From positions 1-49,713 of the forward strand of contig NZ_NFKI01000025.1 in assembly GCF_002160305.1 (NCBI RefSeq): a DNA stretch of 49,713 nucleotides, in the 5' to 3' direction. Numbering within the stretch: position 1 is the first letter of the stretch; every line of letters starts with the position of its first letter. The notes beneath the pieces are model-generated. The model worked only from the letters and a program-made list of their open reading frames with translations, was not told where the DNA came from and made no database searches. The stretch is from Pseudoflavonifractor sp. An184. Its GTDB lineage: Bacteria; Bacillota; Clostridia; Oscillospirales; Oscillospiraceae. Of this stretch, positions 1-8,506 are shown one piece after another. The translations under genes were made by a program, and so were the position numbers.

Positions 1-103
1 TCTTGTTCGCTTGATATCCGGATGCGATGTATGCTTTGACTGCTCGCATCCGTTCCTCGTATGTGTACATTCTTGCCCCTTCCCGGTCCAGCTTTTTGTC
101 CGC

Positions 104-342
104 ATGGCCGGGCCCAGTGGCCCGGCGTGAATTTGGGCCGCCACTCAAATTTTGCGCGCCGGAAATTTTGCAATTCTTAACAGGTACGCGTTCCCCGTAA
201 TAGGGGTTCTAGGGGACGGGCGTCATGGAGGCGGGAGGCCTTGCCGAACCACCGATTGCGCCCGCCCCCTAGCGGTTCTTTGGTGACTTTCTGGCCGTCC
301 AGAAAGTCACTCGCCGCCGGGGCGGCGAATTCTCCCCGTGTG
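104..342 (-). repeat. Large structured intergenic repeat, copy 1 (reverse orientation)
   Basis: Read on the minus strand this copy has, in order: a CGCCGCC/GGCGGCG hairpin, a second hairpin with arms GTGACTTTCTGG/CCAGAAAGTCAC, the linker CCAAA, an outer helix CTAGGGG/CCCCTAG, a CCCC-tattac-GGGG hairpin with GTACCTG after it, and the near-invariant core (AATTTCCGGCGCGCAAAAT, about 141-167). It ends in a GGGCCACTGGGCCC palindrome. The same order occurs at about 16505, 27958, 37325 (inverted) and 49325, with a partial copy at 17144. I do not recognise a named family. The bases before it (1-103) hold no gene that I can see. Confidence 0.75.
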
Positions 343-400
343 CAAATAATGCTGGAAAGACGGCGTGCCCTACGTACAAAAAAGCCGCTCCCTCATCGTC

Positions 401-452
401 CCCTCATCCGTCTGGCCTAGCGGCCAGCCACCTTCCCCCCAAGGGGAAGGCT
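401..452 (+). repeat. Two-hairpin short repeat (CCCTCATCCG family)
   Basis: The element starts CCCTCATCCGTC. It contains a TGGCC/GGCCA hairpin, then the linker CACC, then a CTTCCCC/GGGGAAG hairpin ending GGC. Related copies lie at 28411-28468 (inverted, with the first hairpin changed to CACGACC/GGTCGTG), 40191-40242 and, more degenerate, about 37491-37537. The second hairpin alone recurs at 40284-40308. It lies just upstream of the YerC-like gene. Confidence 0.7.
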
Positions 453-544
453 TTCGGAAACTCCCTGTATTCCCTGTTTACTTTCGCAAGCTAGTGTGTT
501 ACAATATAAAAAACATCCCACTTGCCGCGGGAAAGGAGCGTCCT

Positions 545-850
545 ATGTCCAAATTTTATGACAAGCCCTCCAGCGACCTGCTGTACCAGGCCCTGCTGCA
601 GGTCCACACCCTGGAGGAGTGCCGCCAGTTTTTACAGGACCTGTGCACGGTGTCTGAGCTGAAGGCAATGGAACAGCGCATGGAAGTGGCCATGCTGCTG
701 GACCAGGGGCTCATTTACAGCGAGATTTTAGAGCGCACCGGGGCCTCCAGCGCCACCATCAGCCGGGTAAACCGCTGTCTCCACTATGGGGCGGACGGCT
801 ACCGCACGGTGATTCCCCGCCTGAAGGAGGAGAACCATGGGAAGCTATGA
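545..850 (+). CDS. YerC/YecD family TrpR-like DNA-binding protein
   Basis: A 101-residue protein resembling the Trp-repressor-like YerC/YecD family of Firmicutes. It is nearly all helical, with a helix-turn-helix around residues 60-80 (runs including SEILERTGASSATISRVNR). These are small cytoplasmic DNA-binding proteins whose regulon is poorly known. The start at 545 is chosen over an in-frame upstream ATG at 365 because GGAAAGGAG lies at the right distance and similarity begins with MSKFYDK. The upstream extension would run through a repeat. The gene ends inside the methyltransferase gene (14-bp overlap), so the two are probably translationally coupled. What it binds cannot be told from sequence. 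Confidence 0.85.
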   Translation: MSKFYDKPSSDLLYQALLQVHTLEECRQFLQDLCTVSELKAMEQRMEVAMLLDQGLIYSEILERTGASSATISRVNRCLHYGADGYRTVIPRLKEENHGKL

Positions 851-1607
851 GTTTCTGGCCGGGTGCTACGACGAGCTGACCTATGACGTGGGCTACTCCG
901 CCTGGGCGGACTACATCGAGGCCCACTTCCGAAAGCGCGGGCTGCCCGGCAAAACCGTGCTGGATCTGGCCTGCGGCACAGGCTCTCTCACCCGGGAACT
1001 GGCCCAGCGGGGCTATGAGATGATCGGGGTAGACCGCTCCCCAGAGATGCTCTCCGAGGCGGCGGAGAAGAACCGGGACGCGGGGGAAGTTCCCCCGATC
1101 TTTTTGTGCCAGTCCATGGACAAGCTGGACCTGTACGGTACCATCGACGCCTGCGTGTGCTGCTTGGACAGCGTCAACTATGTCACCGACCCCAGGCAGC
1201 TGCGGAAGGCCTTCCAGCGGGTCTACCTGTTTCTCATGCCCGGGGGGGTGTTTTTGTTTGACATCAACAGCCCCAGCAAGCTCCAGGGCCTGGACGGCCA
1301 GATCTTTCTGGACGAGACGGAAGATGCCTACTGCGTCTGGCGGGCGGAGTACTCCAAGCGGAGCCGGACCTGCTCCTACTTCATGGACCTGTTCCGGCTG
1401 GACCAGGAGACCGGCCTGTGGGAGCGGGGCGAAGAGCTCCACCAGGAGCGGTCGTATGAGCCGGAGGAGTTGGTGGAGTACCTTCGGGAGGCGGGCTTCC
1501 AGGACATCCGCCAGTACGGCAACCGGAAAATGCGTCCCCCCAAGCCCGGCGAGGACCGGATCTTTTTCACAGCCCGGAAGGACCCCCGCATGACCACCCA
1601 GGTCTGA
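837..1607 (+). CDS. Class I SAM-dependent methyltransferase
   Basis: A 256-residue Rossmann-fold methyltransferase. Motif I (VLDLACGTGSLTREL, about residues 41-55) binds S-adenosylmethionine, followed by an acidic residue in IGVDRS at the end of strand 2. The rest fits the Methyltransf_25 / YqeM-like group seen in Firmicutes, with no membrane segments. The substrate is not predictable. The start ATG at 837 lies inside the end of the YerC-like gene, with GGAGGAGAAC just upstream acting as its ribosome binding site. hslO follows after 49 bp, so the three genes may share a transcript. Confidence 0.9.
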   Translation: MGSYEFLAGCYDELTYDVGYSAWADYIEAHFRKRGLPGKTVLDLACGTGSLTRELAQRGYEMIGVDRSPEMLSEAAEKNRDAGEVPPIFLCQSMDKLDLYGTIDACVCCLDSVNYVTDPRQLRKAFQRVYLFLMPGGVFLFDINSPSKLQGLDGQIFLDETEDAYCVWRAEYSKRSRTCSYFMDLFRLDQETGLWERGEELHQERSYEPEELVEYLREAGFQDIRQYGNRKMRPPKPGEDRIFFTARKDPRMTTQV

Positions 1608-1656
1608 GGTCCTCCTCTTTTTCTTTCCCATCACAGACGTACAAGGAGAATATATC

Positions 1657-2535
1657 ATGCGCGACGAAATCGTAAGAGCCATTACAGCGGACGGCCTGGT
1701 CAAGGCCGCCGCCATCACCGGCCGGGACCTGGTGGAGCGGGCCCGGAATATCCACACCCTTCTGCCCGTGGCCACTGCCGCACTGGGGCGAACCCTTATG
1801 GCCGCCTCCCTGATGGGGGACGCCATGAAGATCGACGGCTCCTCCCTCACCCTGCAGATCAAGGGCGGCGGCCCCCTGGGCACCATTCTGGCCGTGTCCG
1901 ACGAGGCGGGCAACGTGCGGGGCTATGTGCAGAACCCCCATGTGGAGCTGATGGAGAAGGCCCCCGGCAAGCTGGACGTGGGCCGGGCCGTGGGTGAGAC
2001 GGGCAGCCTCACCGTCATCAAGGACCTGGGGATGAAGGAGCCCTACGTGGGCACCATCGACCTGCTGTCCGGGGAGATCGCCGACGACATCGCCGCCTAC
2101 TTCGTGGAGAGCGAGCAGATCCCCACCGCCTGCGCCCTGGGGGTGCTGGTGGGCACCGATCAGAGCGTGACCTCCGCGGGCGGCTACCTGATCCAGCTCC
2201 TCCCCGGGGCGGGCGAGGACATCATCACCAAGATCGAGGCCGGCGTGCAGCGGGTGGGCTCGGTGAGCCACGCCCTGGAGGGCGGTCTGGACGGGGCCGG
2301 TCTGCTCCGGGCGGTGCTGTCCGACTTCGACCTGGAGATCCTGGAGACCCACCCGGTGGAGTACCGCTGCTACTGCTCCCGGGACCGGGTCACCCGGGCC
2401 CTGATCAGCATGGGCCGGGAGGAGCTCTCCTCCCTCATCCAGGAGCAGGGCCAGGCGGAGCTCACCTGCCAGTTCTGCGACCAGATCTACCGCTACTCCA
2501 AGGAGGAACTGGAGGAGATTCTGGCCAATATGTGA
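1657..2535 (+). CDS. hslO: Redox-regulated holdase chaperone Hsp33
   Basis: A 292-residue protein, full length for Hsp33, a cytoplasmic ATP-independent chaperone activated by oxidation. The C-terminal redox switch is intact: Cys238-x-Cys240 and Cys271-x2-Cys274 form the four-cysteine zinc site. In the family, zinc loss and disulfide formation expose the substrate-binding surface. The N-terminal part carries typical Hsp33 features, such as the stretch around LQIKGGGPLGTILAV. The ribosome binding site AAGGAG lies 8 bp before the ATG. A strong bidirectional hairpin terminator follows and separates it from convergent pckA. An oxidative-stress chaperone makes sense next to oxygen-sensitive enzymes in an anaerobe. 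Confidence 0.96.
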   Translation: MRDEIVRAITADGLVKAAAITGRDLVERARNIHTLLPVATAALGRTLMAASLMGDAMKIDGSSLTLQIKGGGPLGTILAVSDEAGNVRGYVQNPHVELMEKAPGKLDVGRAVGETGSLTVIKDLGMKEPYVGTIDLLSGEIADDIAAYFVESEQIPTACALGVLVGTDQSVTSAGGYLIQLLPGAGEDIITKIEAGVQRVGSVSHALEGGLDGAGLLRAVLSDFDLEILETHPVEYRCYCSRDRVTRALISMGREELSSLIQEQGQAELTCQFCDQIYRYSKEELEEILANM

Positions 2536-2573
2536 CCGTTTCTGAAGTTCCCATGCAATTTCTTTCCCATGAT

Positions 2574-2609
2574 AAAAATTCGCCTCCGGTCTCCCGGAGG
2601 CGAATTTTT
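2574..2609. terminator. Bidirectional intrinsic terminator between hslO and pckA
   Basis: A perfect 16-bp inverted repeat (arms 2574-2589 and 2594-2609, TCTC loop). The outer part is A-rich on the left and T-rich on the right, so it can terminate both hslO (+) and pckA (-). Confidence 0.95.
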
Positions 2610-2639
2610 CAGCTTATTCTGCGAAAAGCGGCGGAAGCA

Positions 2640-4247
2640 TCAGTCCACCTTGGGGCCGGCGGCCACCAGCGCCTTGCCGGCGTCGTTGGTGGTGTACTTG
2701 GCGAAATTCTTCACGAAGCGGGCCGCCAGGTCCTTGGCCTTGGTATCCCACTCAGCGGCGTTCGCGTAAGTATCCCGGGGGTCCAGGATGGCGGGGTCCA
2801 CGCCGGGCAGAGCGGTGGGCACCTCAAAGTTGAAGTAGGGGATGGTCTTGGTGGGGGCGGTCAGGATAGAGCCGTCCAGAATGGCGTCGATGATGCCGCG
2901 GGTATCCTTGATGGAGATACGCTTACCGGTGCCGTTCCAGCCGGTGTTCACCAGGTAGGCCTTGGCGCCGGACTTCTGCATCTTCTTCACCAGCTCCTCA
3001 CCGTACTTGGTGGGGTGCAGCTCCAGGAAGGCCTGGCCGAAGCAGGCGGAGAAGGTGGGGGTGGGCTCGGTGATGCCCCGCTCGGTGCCGGCCAGCTTGG
3101 AGGTGAAGCCGGACAGGAAGTAGTACTGGGTCTGCTCCGGGGTCAGGATGGACACGGGGGGCAGCACGCCGAAGGCGTCGGCGGACAGGAAGATCACGTT
3201 CTTGGCGTCGGGGCCGGCGGACACGGGGCGCACGATCTTCTCGATGTGGTCGATGGGGTAGGAGACGCGGGTGTTCTCGGTGACAGAGTCGTCCGCGAAG
3301 TCGCAGTGGCCGTTCTCGTCCACAGTCACGTTCTCCAGCAGGGCGTTGCGCTTGATGGCGTTGTAGATGTCGGGCTCGGCGTCCTTGTCCAGGTTGATGA
3401 CCTTGGCGTAGCATCCGCCCTCAAAGTTGAACACGCCGTTGTCGTCCCAGCCGTGCTCGTCGTCGCCGATAAGCAGACGCTTGGGGTCGGTGGACAGGGT
3501 GGTCTTGCCGGTGCCGGACAGGCCGAAGAACAGGGCGGTGTTCTCGCCGTTCATGTCGGTGTTGGCGGAGCAGTGCATGGAGGCCATGCCCTTCAGGGGC
3601 AGGTAGTAGTTCATCATGGAGAACATGCCCTTCTTCATCTCGCCGCCGTACCAGGTGTTCAGGATGACCTGCTCCCGGGAGGTGAGATTGAAGATGGCGG
3701 CGGTCTCGGAGTTCAGGCCCAGCTCCTTATAGTTCTCCACCTTGGCCTTGGCGGCGTTGTAAGAGATGAAGTCGGGCTCGAAGTTCTCCAGCTCCTCGGC
3801 GGTGGGCTGGATAAACATATTCTTGACAAAGTGGGCCTGCCATGCCACCTCCATGATGAAGCGGATGGCCATGCGGGAGTCGTGGTTGGCGCCGCAGAAC
3901 ACGTCCATCACGAACAGGCGCTTGTTGGACAGCTGCTCCTGCGCCAGCTTCTTGCAGGCGTCCCAAGCCTCCTGGGAGGCGGGCTTGTTGTCGTTTTTGA
4001 ACTCGTCAGAGGTCCACCACACGGTATCCCGGGAGGTATCGTCCATTACGATAAACTTGTCCTTGGGGGAGCGGCCGGTGTAGATGCCGGTCATGACGTT
4101 GACGGCCCCCAGGTCGGTGACCTGTCCCTTGTCATAGCCCTCCAGGCCGGCCTTGGTCTCCTCCTCAAACAGGAATTCATAGGAGGGATTGCGGATAATC
4201 TCCGTGGTACCAGTAATACCATACTTGCTCAGATCAATGGTTGCCAT
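2640..4247 (-). CDS. pckA: Phosphoenolpyruvate carboxykinase (ATP)
   Basis: A 535-residue ATP-type PEP carboxykinase that interconverts oxaloacetate + ATP with PEP + CO2 + ADP. The kinase-1 P-loop [11 protein letters not shown] is near residue 240, followed by the metal/nucleotide motif [10 protein letters not shown]. The substrate-site region around [10 protein letters not shown] is near residue 60. The start at 4247 is preferred to an in-frame ATG at 4322 because AAGAGGT precedes it and family similarity starts at [10 protein letters not shown]. In fermentative gut Clostridia the enzyme often runs towards oxaloacetate, conserving ATP, but direction cannot be told here. A 579-codon open frame on the opposite strand is a shadow of this gene. 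Confidence 0.97.
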   Translation of the reverse strand: MATIDLSKYGITGTTEIIRNPSYEFLFEEETKAGLEGYDKGQVTDLGAVNVMTGIYTGRSPKDKFIVMDDTSRDTVWWTSDEFKNDNKPASQEAWDACKKLAQEQLSNKRLFVMDVFCGANHDSRMAIRFIMEVAWQAHFVKNMFIQPTAEELENFEPDFISYNAAKAKVENYKELGLNSETAAIFNLTSREQVILNTWYGGEMKKGMFSMMNYYLPLKGMASMHCSANTDMNGENTALFFGLSGTGKTTLSTDPKRLLIGDDEHGWDDNGVFNFEGGCYAKVINLDKDAEPDIYNAIKRNALLENVTVDENGHCDFADDSVTENTRVSYPIDHIEKIVRPVSAGPDAKNVIFLSADAFGVLPPVSILTPEQTQYYFLSGFTSKLAGTERGITEPTPTFSACFGQAFLELHPTKYGEELVKKMQKSGAKAYLVNTGWNGTGKRISIKDTRGIIDAILDGSILTAPTKTIPYFNFEVPTALPGVDPAILDPRDTYANAAEWDTKAKDLAARFVKNFAKYTTNDAGKALVAAGPKVD

Positions 4248-4327
4248 TTGAATGACCTCTTTTCTGAATGATCTTCCAGCCGCCGGGCATCCGCCCGGGC
4301 AGCGGAGCGTGTCCCAAAACATTTATA

Positions 4328-4356
4328 ATAATACACGTTAGCTGGACTAAAGTCAA
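4328..4356 (-). promoter_or_regulatory. Probable sigma-70-type promoter of pckA
   Basis: On the minus strand TTGACT (4351-4356) and TATTAT (4328-4333) are separated by 17 bp, about 80 bp upstream of the pckA start. The flanking DNA up to rsmA is AT-rich. Confidence 0.65.
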
Positions 4357-4451
4357 TCGCATTCAGGATTGCAATTTAGTTATGGCTTTTATTGCATTTT
4401 ACATATTTGACAGCGGTTTTGCCAGCTGAATTCCGGGAAAAACAGAGGATC

Positions 4452-5312
4452 TCACCCCCCGGCCCGGCGCAGCGCTTTGGAAAGGGCGGCGAAGTCGGAA
4501 ATTGACAGCCGCTCGCCCCGGATATTCTCCGGCAAACCGCAGCCGGAGACCGCATTGGAGATTCCTTCCTTGGAGAGCGGTCCCCCTAAGGACGCGCTTA
4601 AACTGTTCACCAGCGTCTTGCGCCGCTGGGCGAAAGCGGCCCGGACCACCCGGAAGAAGTGGGCCTCGTCATCCACCTCCGGAGGCGGCGGGCAGGGAAC
4701 CATGCGCAGCACGGAGGAAGTGACCTTGGGGGCGGGCAGGAAGCACTCCGGCGGCACGTCAAAGAGGAGCTCCGGCCGGGTGTGGTACTGGCAAAACACT
4801 GAAAACGCCCCATAGTCCGGCGTCCCCGGGGCGGCACAGATCCGCCGGGCCACCTCCCGCTGAATCATCACGGTAATGGTCTTGAAACACCCAGCCTCAA
4901 TGAGGGCGGTGATGGCTGGGGTAGTGATGTTATAAGGCAGGTTGGCGCAGGCCAGAGGGGTAAGTCCCGAGAACTTCTCCCCCACCAGAGCCGGAATGTC
5001 CGTCTTCAAAATATCGCCCGGACACACCTCCGCATTGGGACAGTCGGCCAGCGTCTCCTCCAGAATGGGCAGCAGAGAGCGGTCCAGCTCCACCGATGCC
5101 ACCTTGTCCGCCCGTTTGGCCAGTTCCCGGGTGAGGGGGCCGATGCCCGGCCCCACCTCCAGCACACCGGTCCCCTCCCCTGCTCCCGAAGCCGCCGCGA
5201 TGTCCTGAGGCACCCAGGACTGGATCAGGAAATTCTGCCCCATACTCTTGGAGAAGTGGAAGCCGTGGCGGGCCAGCAGGGCCTTGATCTCGTTGATGCT
5301 GCATAAATCCAT
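4452..5312 (-). CDS. rsmA: 16S rRNA (adenine-1518/1519-N6) dimethyltransferase RsmA/KsgA
   Basis: A 286-residue KsgA-family enzyme. It dimethylates two adjacent adenines in the 3'-terminal helix of 16S rRNA during small-subunit maturation. Visible motifs are the N-terminal SKSMGQNFL, the SAM-binding VLEVGPGIGPLTREL (about residues 49-63) and the catalytic NLPYNITTP (about residues 124-132). GAGGA precedes the ATG. It is divergent from the OYE-type reductase gene and tail-to-head with pckA, so it is probably expressed alone. Length matches the family. Confidence 0.96.
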   Translation of the reverse strand: MDLCSINEIKALLARHGFHFSKSMGQNFLIQSWVPQDIAAASGAGEGTGVLEVGPGIGPLTRELAKRADKVASVELDRSLLPILEETLADCPNAEVCPGDILKTDIPALVGEKFSGLTPLACANLPYNITTPAITALIEAGCFKTITVMIQREVARRICAAPGTPDYGAFSVFCQYHTRPELLFDVPPECFLPAPKVTSSVLRMVPCPPPPEVDDEAHFFRVVRAAFAQRRKTLVNSLSASLGGPLSKEGISNAVSGCGLPENIRGERLSISDFAALSKALRRAGG

Positions 5313-5382
5313 AGCTCATCCTCATTTCGGTTCACGTTTTCTCCAATATAGAAGAAAAACCGGAGGCCGTCAAGAGAATTTC

Positions 5383-5411
5383 TTGCCCATGCGGGCGGGC
5401 TGTGATACAAT
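5383..5411 (+). promoter_or_regulatory. Probable promoter of the OYE-family reductase gene
   Basis: TTGCCC (5383-5388) and TACAAT (5406-5411) with a 17-bp spacer, 58 bp before the ATG at 5470. Confidence 0.6.
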
Positions 5412-5469
5412 TTTCTGCACACAAGCGGCCGCGCAGTGCGCGGAGCAGAGAACAGAGGAGGCAGACGCC

Positions 5470-6516
5470 ATGAAAGGACTTCTGTGGCAGCCGGGGCGGC
5501 TGGGCCCTGTGGAGCTGCGCAACCGGACCATCCGCTCGGCCACCAACGAGCACCTGTCCCAGCCGGACGGCCAGCTGACCCAGGTGTGGGCGGAGACTTT
5601 GGCGGAGCTGGCCCGGAACGAGGTGGGGCTGGTCATCACCGGCCACCTGTGTGTGGACCGCACCCAGCGGGCGGACGAGGGCCAGCCGGTACTGGATGGT
5701 CAGACCGACCGGGCCCTGCTGGCCCAGGCGGCGGAGAAGGTCCACCGGGCCGGCGGGCGCATTGCCGCCCAGCTCAGCCACAGCGGGAAAAAGGCCATGG
5801 AGGCGGTCAACGGCCGGCCGGCCAAGGCCCCGGAGGACTTCTCCCCCGAGGAGCTGGACCGGCTGGCGGAGCAGTTCCGCCTGGGGGTACAGCTATGCCG
5901 GGAGGCGGGCTTTGACGCGGTGCAGATCCACACTTCCCACGGGTACCTGCTGTCCAATTTCCTCAACCCCGAGGAAAATCTCCGCACGGACCAGTACGGC
6001 GGCCGCCTGGAGAACCGCTTCCGCCTTGTGGGCCGCATCCTCCAGGCGGCCCGGGAGGCGTGCGGGCCGGAGATGGCCCTGCTGGTGAAGGCGGACTGCA
6101 ACGGCTGCGGCGACCTGCACCGCCTGCTGGAGCTCTATCAGGAGGCGGGCGCGGACGGGGTGGAGCTCAGCGGCGTGGACTTTGCCGCCCGAGCCGGTGA
6201 GAAGTCCCCCTTCTATCTCCAGGAGGCCCTTCGGGCCATGGATGGAATCCAGATTCCCCTCAGCCTGGTGGGCGGTATCTTCGATCTGGAGACGGCGGAG
6301 GCGGTGCTGGAACAGGGCTTCACCTTTGTCTCCTTCAGCCGCGCCCTCATCTGCCAGCCGGATTTTATCGCCCGCATGAAGCGCGGGGAACAGACCAAGA
6401 GCGCCTGTCTGGCCTGCAACGGGTGCTATCAGATCTACCGCCGCCGCCCGGTGCGCTGCGTCCAGCACAAGGACTCCATCCCTCAGCTGGAGAAGGTGTT
6501 CGGGTGCTCCATGTGA
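5470..6516 (+). CDS. NADH:flavin oxidoreductase (Old Yellow Enzyme family, FMN domain)
   Basis: A 348-residue FMN-binding TIM-barrel protein of the Old Yellow Enzyme / 2,4-dienoyl-CoA reductase family. The N-terminal PVELRNRTIRSAT and the active-site HTSHGYLLSNFLNP are typical. Near the C-terminus Cys313-x2-Cys316-x2-Cys319-x10-Cys330 matches the 4Fe-4S ligand pattern of the 2,4-dienoyl-CoA reductase subgroup. The C-terminal FAD/NAD(P)H domain of that enzyme is absent, so the protein is the barrel-plus-cluster half only and probably needs a separate electron donor. The start at 5470 has AGAGGAGG upstream. The substrate, an enoate or other activated alkene, is unknown. Confidence 0.9.
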   Translation: MKGLLWQPGRLGPVELRNRTIRSATNEHLSQPDGQLTQVWAETLAELARNEVGLVITGHLCVDRTQRADEGQPVLDGQTDRALLAQAAEKVHRAGGRIAAQLSHSGKKAMEAVNGRPAKAPEDFSPEELDRLAEQFRLGVQLCREAGFDAVQIHTSHGYLLSNFLNPEENLRTDQYGGRLENRFRLVGRILQAAREACGPEMALLVKADCNGCGDLHRLLELYQEAGADGVELSGVDFAARAGEKSPFYLQEALRAMDGIQIPLSLVGGIFDLETAEAVLEQGFTFVSFSRALICQPDFIARMKRGEQTKSACLACNGCYQIYRRRPVRCVQHKDSIPQLEKVFGCSM

Positions 6517-6577
6517 CCGGGACCGGGCCGTCCGCCGGAGCCGGATTTGACTCCGGCAGGCGGCCCAAAAATTATGC

Positions 6578-6606
6578 TTGCAAAATTTCCGGTCTTTCGC
6601 TATAAT
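6578..6606 (+). promoter_or_regulatory. Promoter of tRNA-Leu
   Basis: TTGCAA (6578-6583), a 17-bp spacer and a perfect TATAAT (6601-6606). The mature tRNA begins 30 bp after the -10 box. Confidence 0.8.
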
Positions 6607-6635
6607 ATAAAAGCTATCCTGAAAAAGGGCGGTCT

Positions 6636-6722
6636 GCCGGTGTGATGGAATTGGTAGACGTAGTGGACTCAAAATCCACCGCTGGCGACAGCGTACCGGT
6701 TCGAGTCCGGTCACCGGCACCA
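6636..6722 (+). tRNA. tRNA-Leu (anticodon CAA)
   Basis: An 87-nt class II tRNA. The acceptor arms GCCGGTG and CACCGGC pair and are followed by discriminator A and an encoded CCA. The anticodon loop CTCAAAA lies between GTGGA and TCCAC and gives anticodon CAA, reading UUG. The long variable arm (GCTGGCGACAGC region) and the T loop GTTCGAGTC fit Leu. It has its own promoter, and its terminator hairpin starts in the CCA end. Confidence 0.97.
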
Positions 6723-6762
6723 AAACAAAAGGCAACTGCGAAAGCAGTTGCCTTTTGTTTTG
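6721..6762 (+). terminator. Intrinsic terminator of tRNA-Leu
   Basis: A perfect 19-bp inverted repeat (6721-6739 and 6744-6762) with a GAAA loop. The descending arm is T-rich. The 5' arm overlaps the encoded CCA end. Confidence 0.93.
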
Positions 6763-7154
6763 GGTTCCGGCCGCCGGAGGCGGCCTCCACCCTTCGGTAT
6801 TTGAATGCTCACGGCAGAGGGACGGCTCTGCCGCCGGCCGGATGGCCGGTTGAAATGCCGCCGCACTGGACTTCATTTTGACTTGGGCGTAATTGTGAAT
6901 GCCCCCCACTTTTCGAACTATTCTATCGAAAAGCGGGGGGGATTGTATTGGGAAAGTCTTGTATCATGGACCTTTCAGGTTTTCACGGCTATTGCTCTGC
7001 TCTTTCAAATCGAGCCAAACACAAAAGCAATATTTTACATCAGATAGAAATTTAGACGGTGCAACCAGACAAAGCGTGCTAAATAACTTTAAAATATTTT
7101 ACTTATATTTAATTTCTCAACTTTAAAGAGAAAACATCGTAGATTACTTGTTTC
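6763..7154. other. Gene-free transition into an AT-rich patch
   Basis: I see no convincing gene here. A near-perfect hairpin (arms 6902-6916 and 6926-6940, 14 of 15 pairs, CCCCCC...TTTTCGA arms) stands at the change from GC-rich to AT-rich sequence. It may be a terminator remnant or an element edge. No direct repeat of the tRNA-Leu 3' end was found downstream. Confidence 0.5.
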
Positions 7155-7184
7155 TTGCAGCTTATACCAAATGTATGCTATAAT
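7155..7184 (+). promoter_or_regulatory. Probable promoter of the HNH gene
   Basis: TTGCAG (7155-7160) and a perfect TATAAT (7179-7184) with an 18-bp spacer, about 90 bp before the HNH start. Confidence 0.6.
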
Positions 7185-7272
7185 TAATTTAAAAAGTGGT
7201 CTTAGATAAAAGTCACATCCCTCAAAGCCGAATTTGATTTTTATAACGATAAGGTGCTGAGAAAATCGTATT

Positions 7273-8196
7273 ATGAAATTTGAACTGACTGAATACCATC
7301 ATAATATATCCGATCAAGCTTTATTAAACGATGTTGCTCATGTGGCAAGAGTTCTTAATAAGTCTAGTCTGACCAAAAAGGAATATGCACAAAATGGTCA
7401 ATATGGCGTAGAAACAATTTGTAGGCGTTTTGGCAGCTGGCTCAAAGTTCTTGACCTATGTAAACTGGAATCAAATCAGTTTCAATTGGCTGCCGCAAAT
7501 AGTTCACATTTGTACACTGCTATCTCTAATAGAGATTTATTAGATGACATTATTCGAGTTTCAAAGATTTTGGGCAAAGAGTCTTTCAGCAGCAGAGAGT
7601 ATAACGATCTTGCTAAGTACAGTAGTTCAACAGTTTTTAAACGCTTTAAAGCATGGAATAATGCACTTGTTAAAGCCGGTCTACGTCCTTATAAGCAAGT
7701 TTCAGAAAAGCGTATTGAAACCACCACTCTTTTTGAAGAAATTGAACGAATGTGGATTACTTTAGGCCGACAACCAACAGTGAGTGATATAAAAAACGGA
7801 TACTCAAAATATGCACTTAACACTTTTAGTCGTCGATTTGGTGGTTGGCGAAATGCACTTGAGGCTTTTGTTGATTGGATTGAAAATGATACGCAGGTAA
7901 TTGATATCAAAACAGACCAAAGTGTAGGGGACGATACACTCATCCAAGAACGGGATTTCCCTCCGCCTATAAAGCACAAGACTAAACGAGATATTAACCT
8001 TCGACTCCGTTTCTTGGTTATGAAACGTGATAATTTTAAATGCTGTATCTGCGGAGCATCTCCGGCAAAAGATTCAGAAGTTGAACTTCATGTTGACCAC
8101 ATTATTCCCTGGTCTAAAGGAGGAGAAACGGTTATAGATAATTTGCAGACGCTCTGTAGCAAGTGCAACTGGGGAAAGAGTGATTTGCTTGAATAG
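7273..8196 (+). CDS. HNH endonuclease with three homing-endonuclease-associated repeats
   Basis: A 307-residue protein. Three ~50-residue helical repeats (about residues 17-66, 89-137 and 152-203) share the pattern L..D..RV...L.K....EY......S..T...RF..W..AL. They match the DNA-binding repeats linked to HNH homing endonucleases. The C-terminal HNH domain is complete: Cys257-x2-Cys260, the H-x-D-H-I-I-P-W core at 273-280, Asn290 and Cys295-x2-Cys298 with the following Asn. The family nicks or cuts double-stranded DNA. The gene is strikingly AT-rich and uses A/T-ending codons, unlike every neighbour, and lies next to a tRNA gene. Recent horizontal acquisition is the likely history. No intron or partner gene is visible. 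Confidence 0.9.
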   Translation: MKFELTEYHHNISDQALLNDVAHVARVLNKSSLTKKEYAQNGQYGVETICRRFGSWLKVLDLCKLESNQFQLAAANSSHLYTAISNRDLLDDIIRVSKILGKESFSSREYNDLAKYSSSTVFKRFKAWNNALVKAGLRPYKQVSEKRIETTTLFEEIERMWITLGRQPTVSDIKNGYSKYALNTFSRRFGGWRNALEAFVDWIENDTQVIDIKTDQSVGDDTLIQERDFPPPIKHKTKRDINLRLRFLVMKRDNFKCCICGASPAKDSEVELHVDHIIPWSKGGETVIDNLQTLCSKCNWGKSDLLE

Positions 8197-8253
8197 TTCA
8201 CTCAATTTATTCAATTTTTAGCTTGCATCTATAGTGCTACAATATCCTACGTC

Positions 8254-8340
8254 GGAGCAAGCTCATGCCGTTGCTCCTCTTCTCCAAACTGAACCCGCTA
8301 CCACTGCTTCGGTTTGGGTCCGCCGTTCTCCGGCGGTTTT
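8254..8340 (+). terminator. Two hairpins downstream of the HNH gene
   Basis: GGAGCAA/TTGCTCC (8254-8260 and 8271-8277) is followed by CCGCCG/CGGCGG (8320-8325 and 8331-8336) with TTTT after it. The second is a plausible terminator. Together they look like the conserved tail of a mobile element, though I cannot name it. Confidence 0.5.
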
Positions 8341-8379
8341 ATCTGACCATGAAAGAATATCGATTTTAACCGCTCCTTC

Positions 8380-8417
8380 CACAAAAAGGGCACGGCATAA
8401 GTCGTGCCTTTTTTGTG
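8380..8417. terminator. Intrinsic terminator at the end of the AT-rich patch
   Basis: Arms 8380-8394 and 8403-8417 pair over 15 positions with one G-T wobble. They are A-rich on the left and T-rich on the right, so termination could work in either direction. Confidence 0.8.
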
Positions 8418-8506
8418 AGTCTTGGCCGCTGTACATTTCTATCCTCGCCGTTTTAAACCTGAGATATTACCGTTAACCACCCCATCCACATATTTTGGGA
8501 AACTCC

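Noticed and set aside
2532-4271. A 579-codon open frame opposite pckA
   Set aside because: Antisense shadow of a clear PEP carboxykinase. It would also run through the hslO/pckA terminator.
6642-6881. 79-codon frame over tRNA-Leu
   Set aside because: It is the tRNA read as protein plus its terminator.
6700-8420. Attachment-site direct repeat flanking the AT-rich island
   Set aside because: No copy of the tRNA-Leu 3' end was found at the right side, so site-specific integration is not claimed.
8234-8476. 80-codon frame downstream of the HNH gene
   Set aside because: It spans two hairpins and a terminator and has no ribosome binding site or family resemblance.
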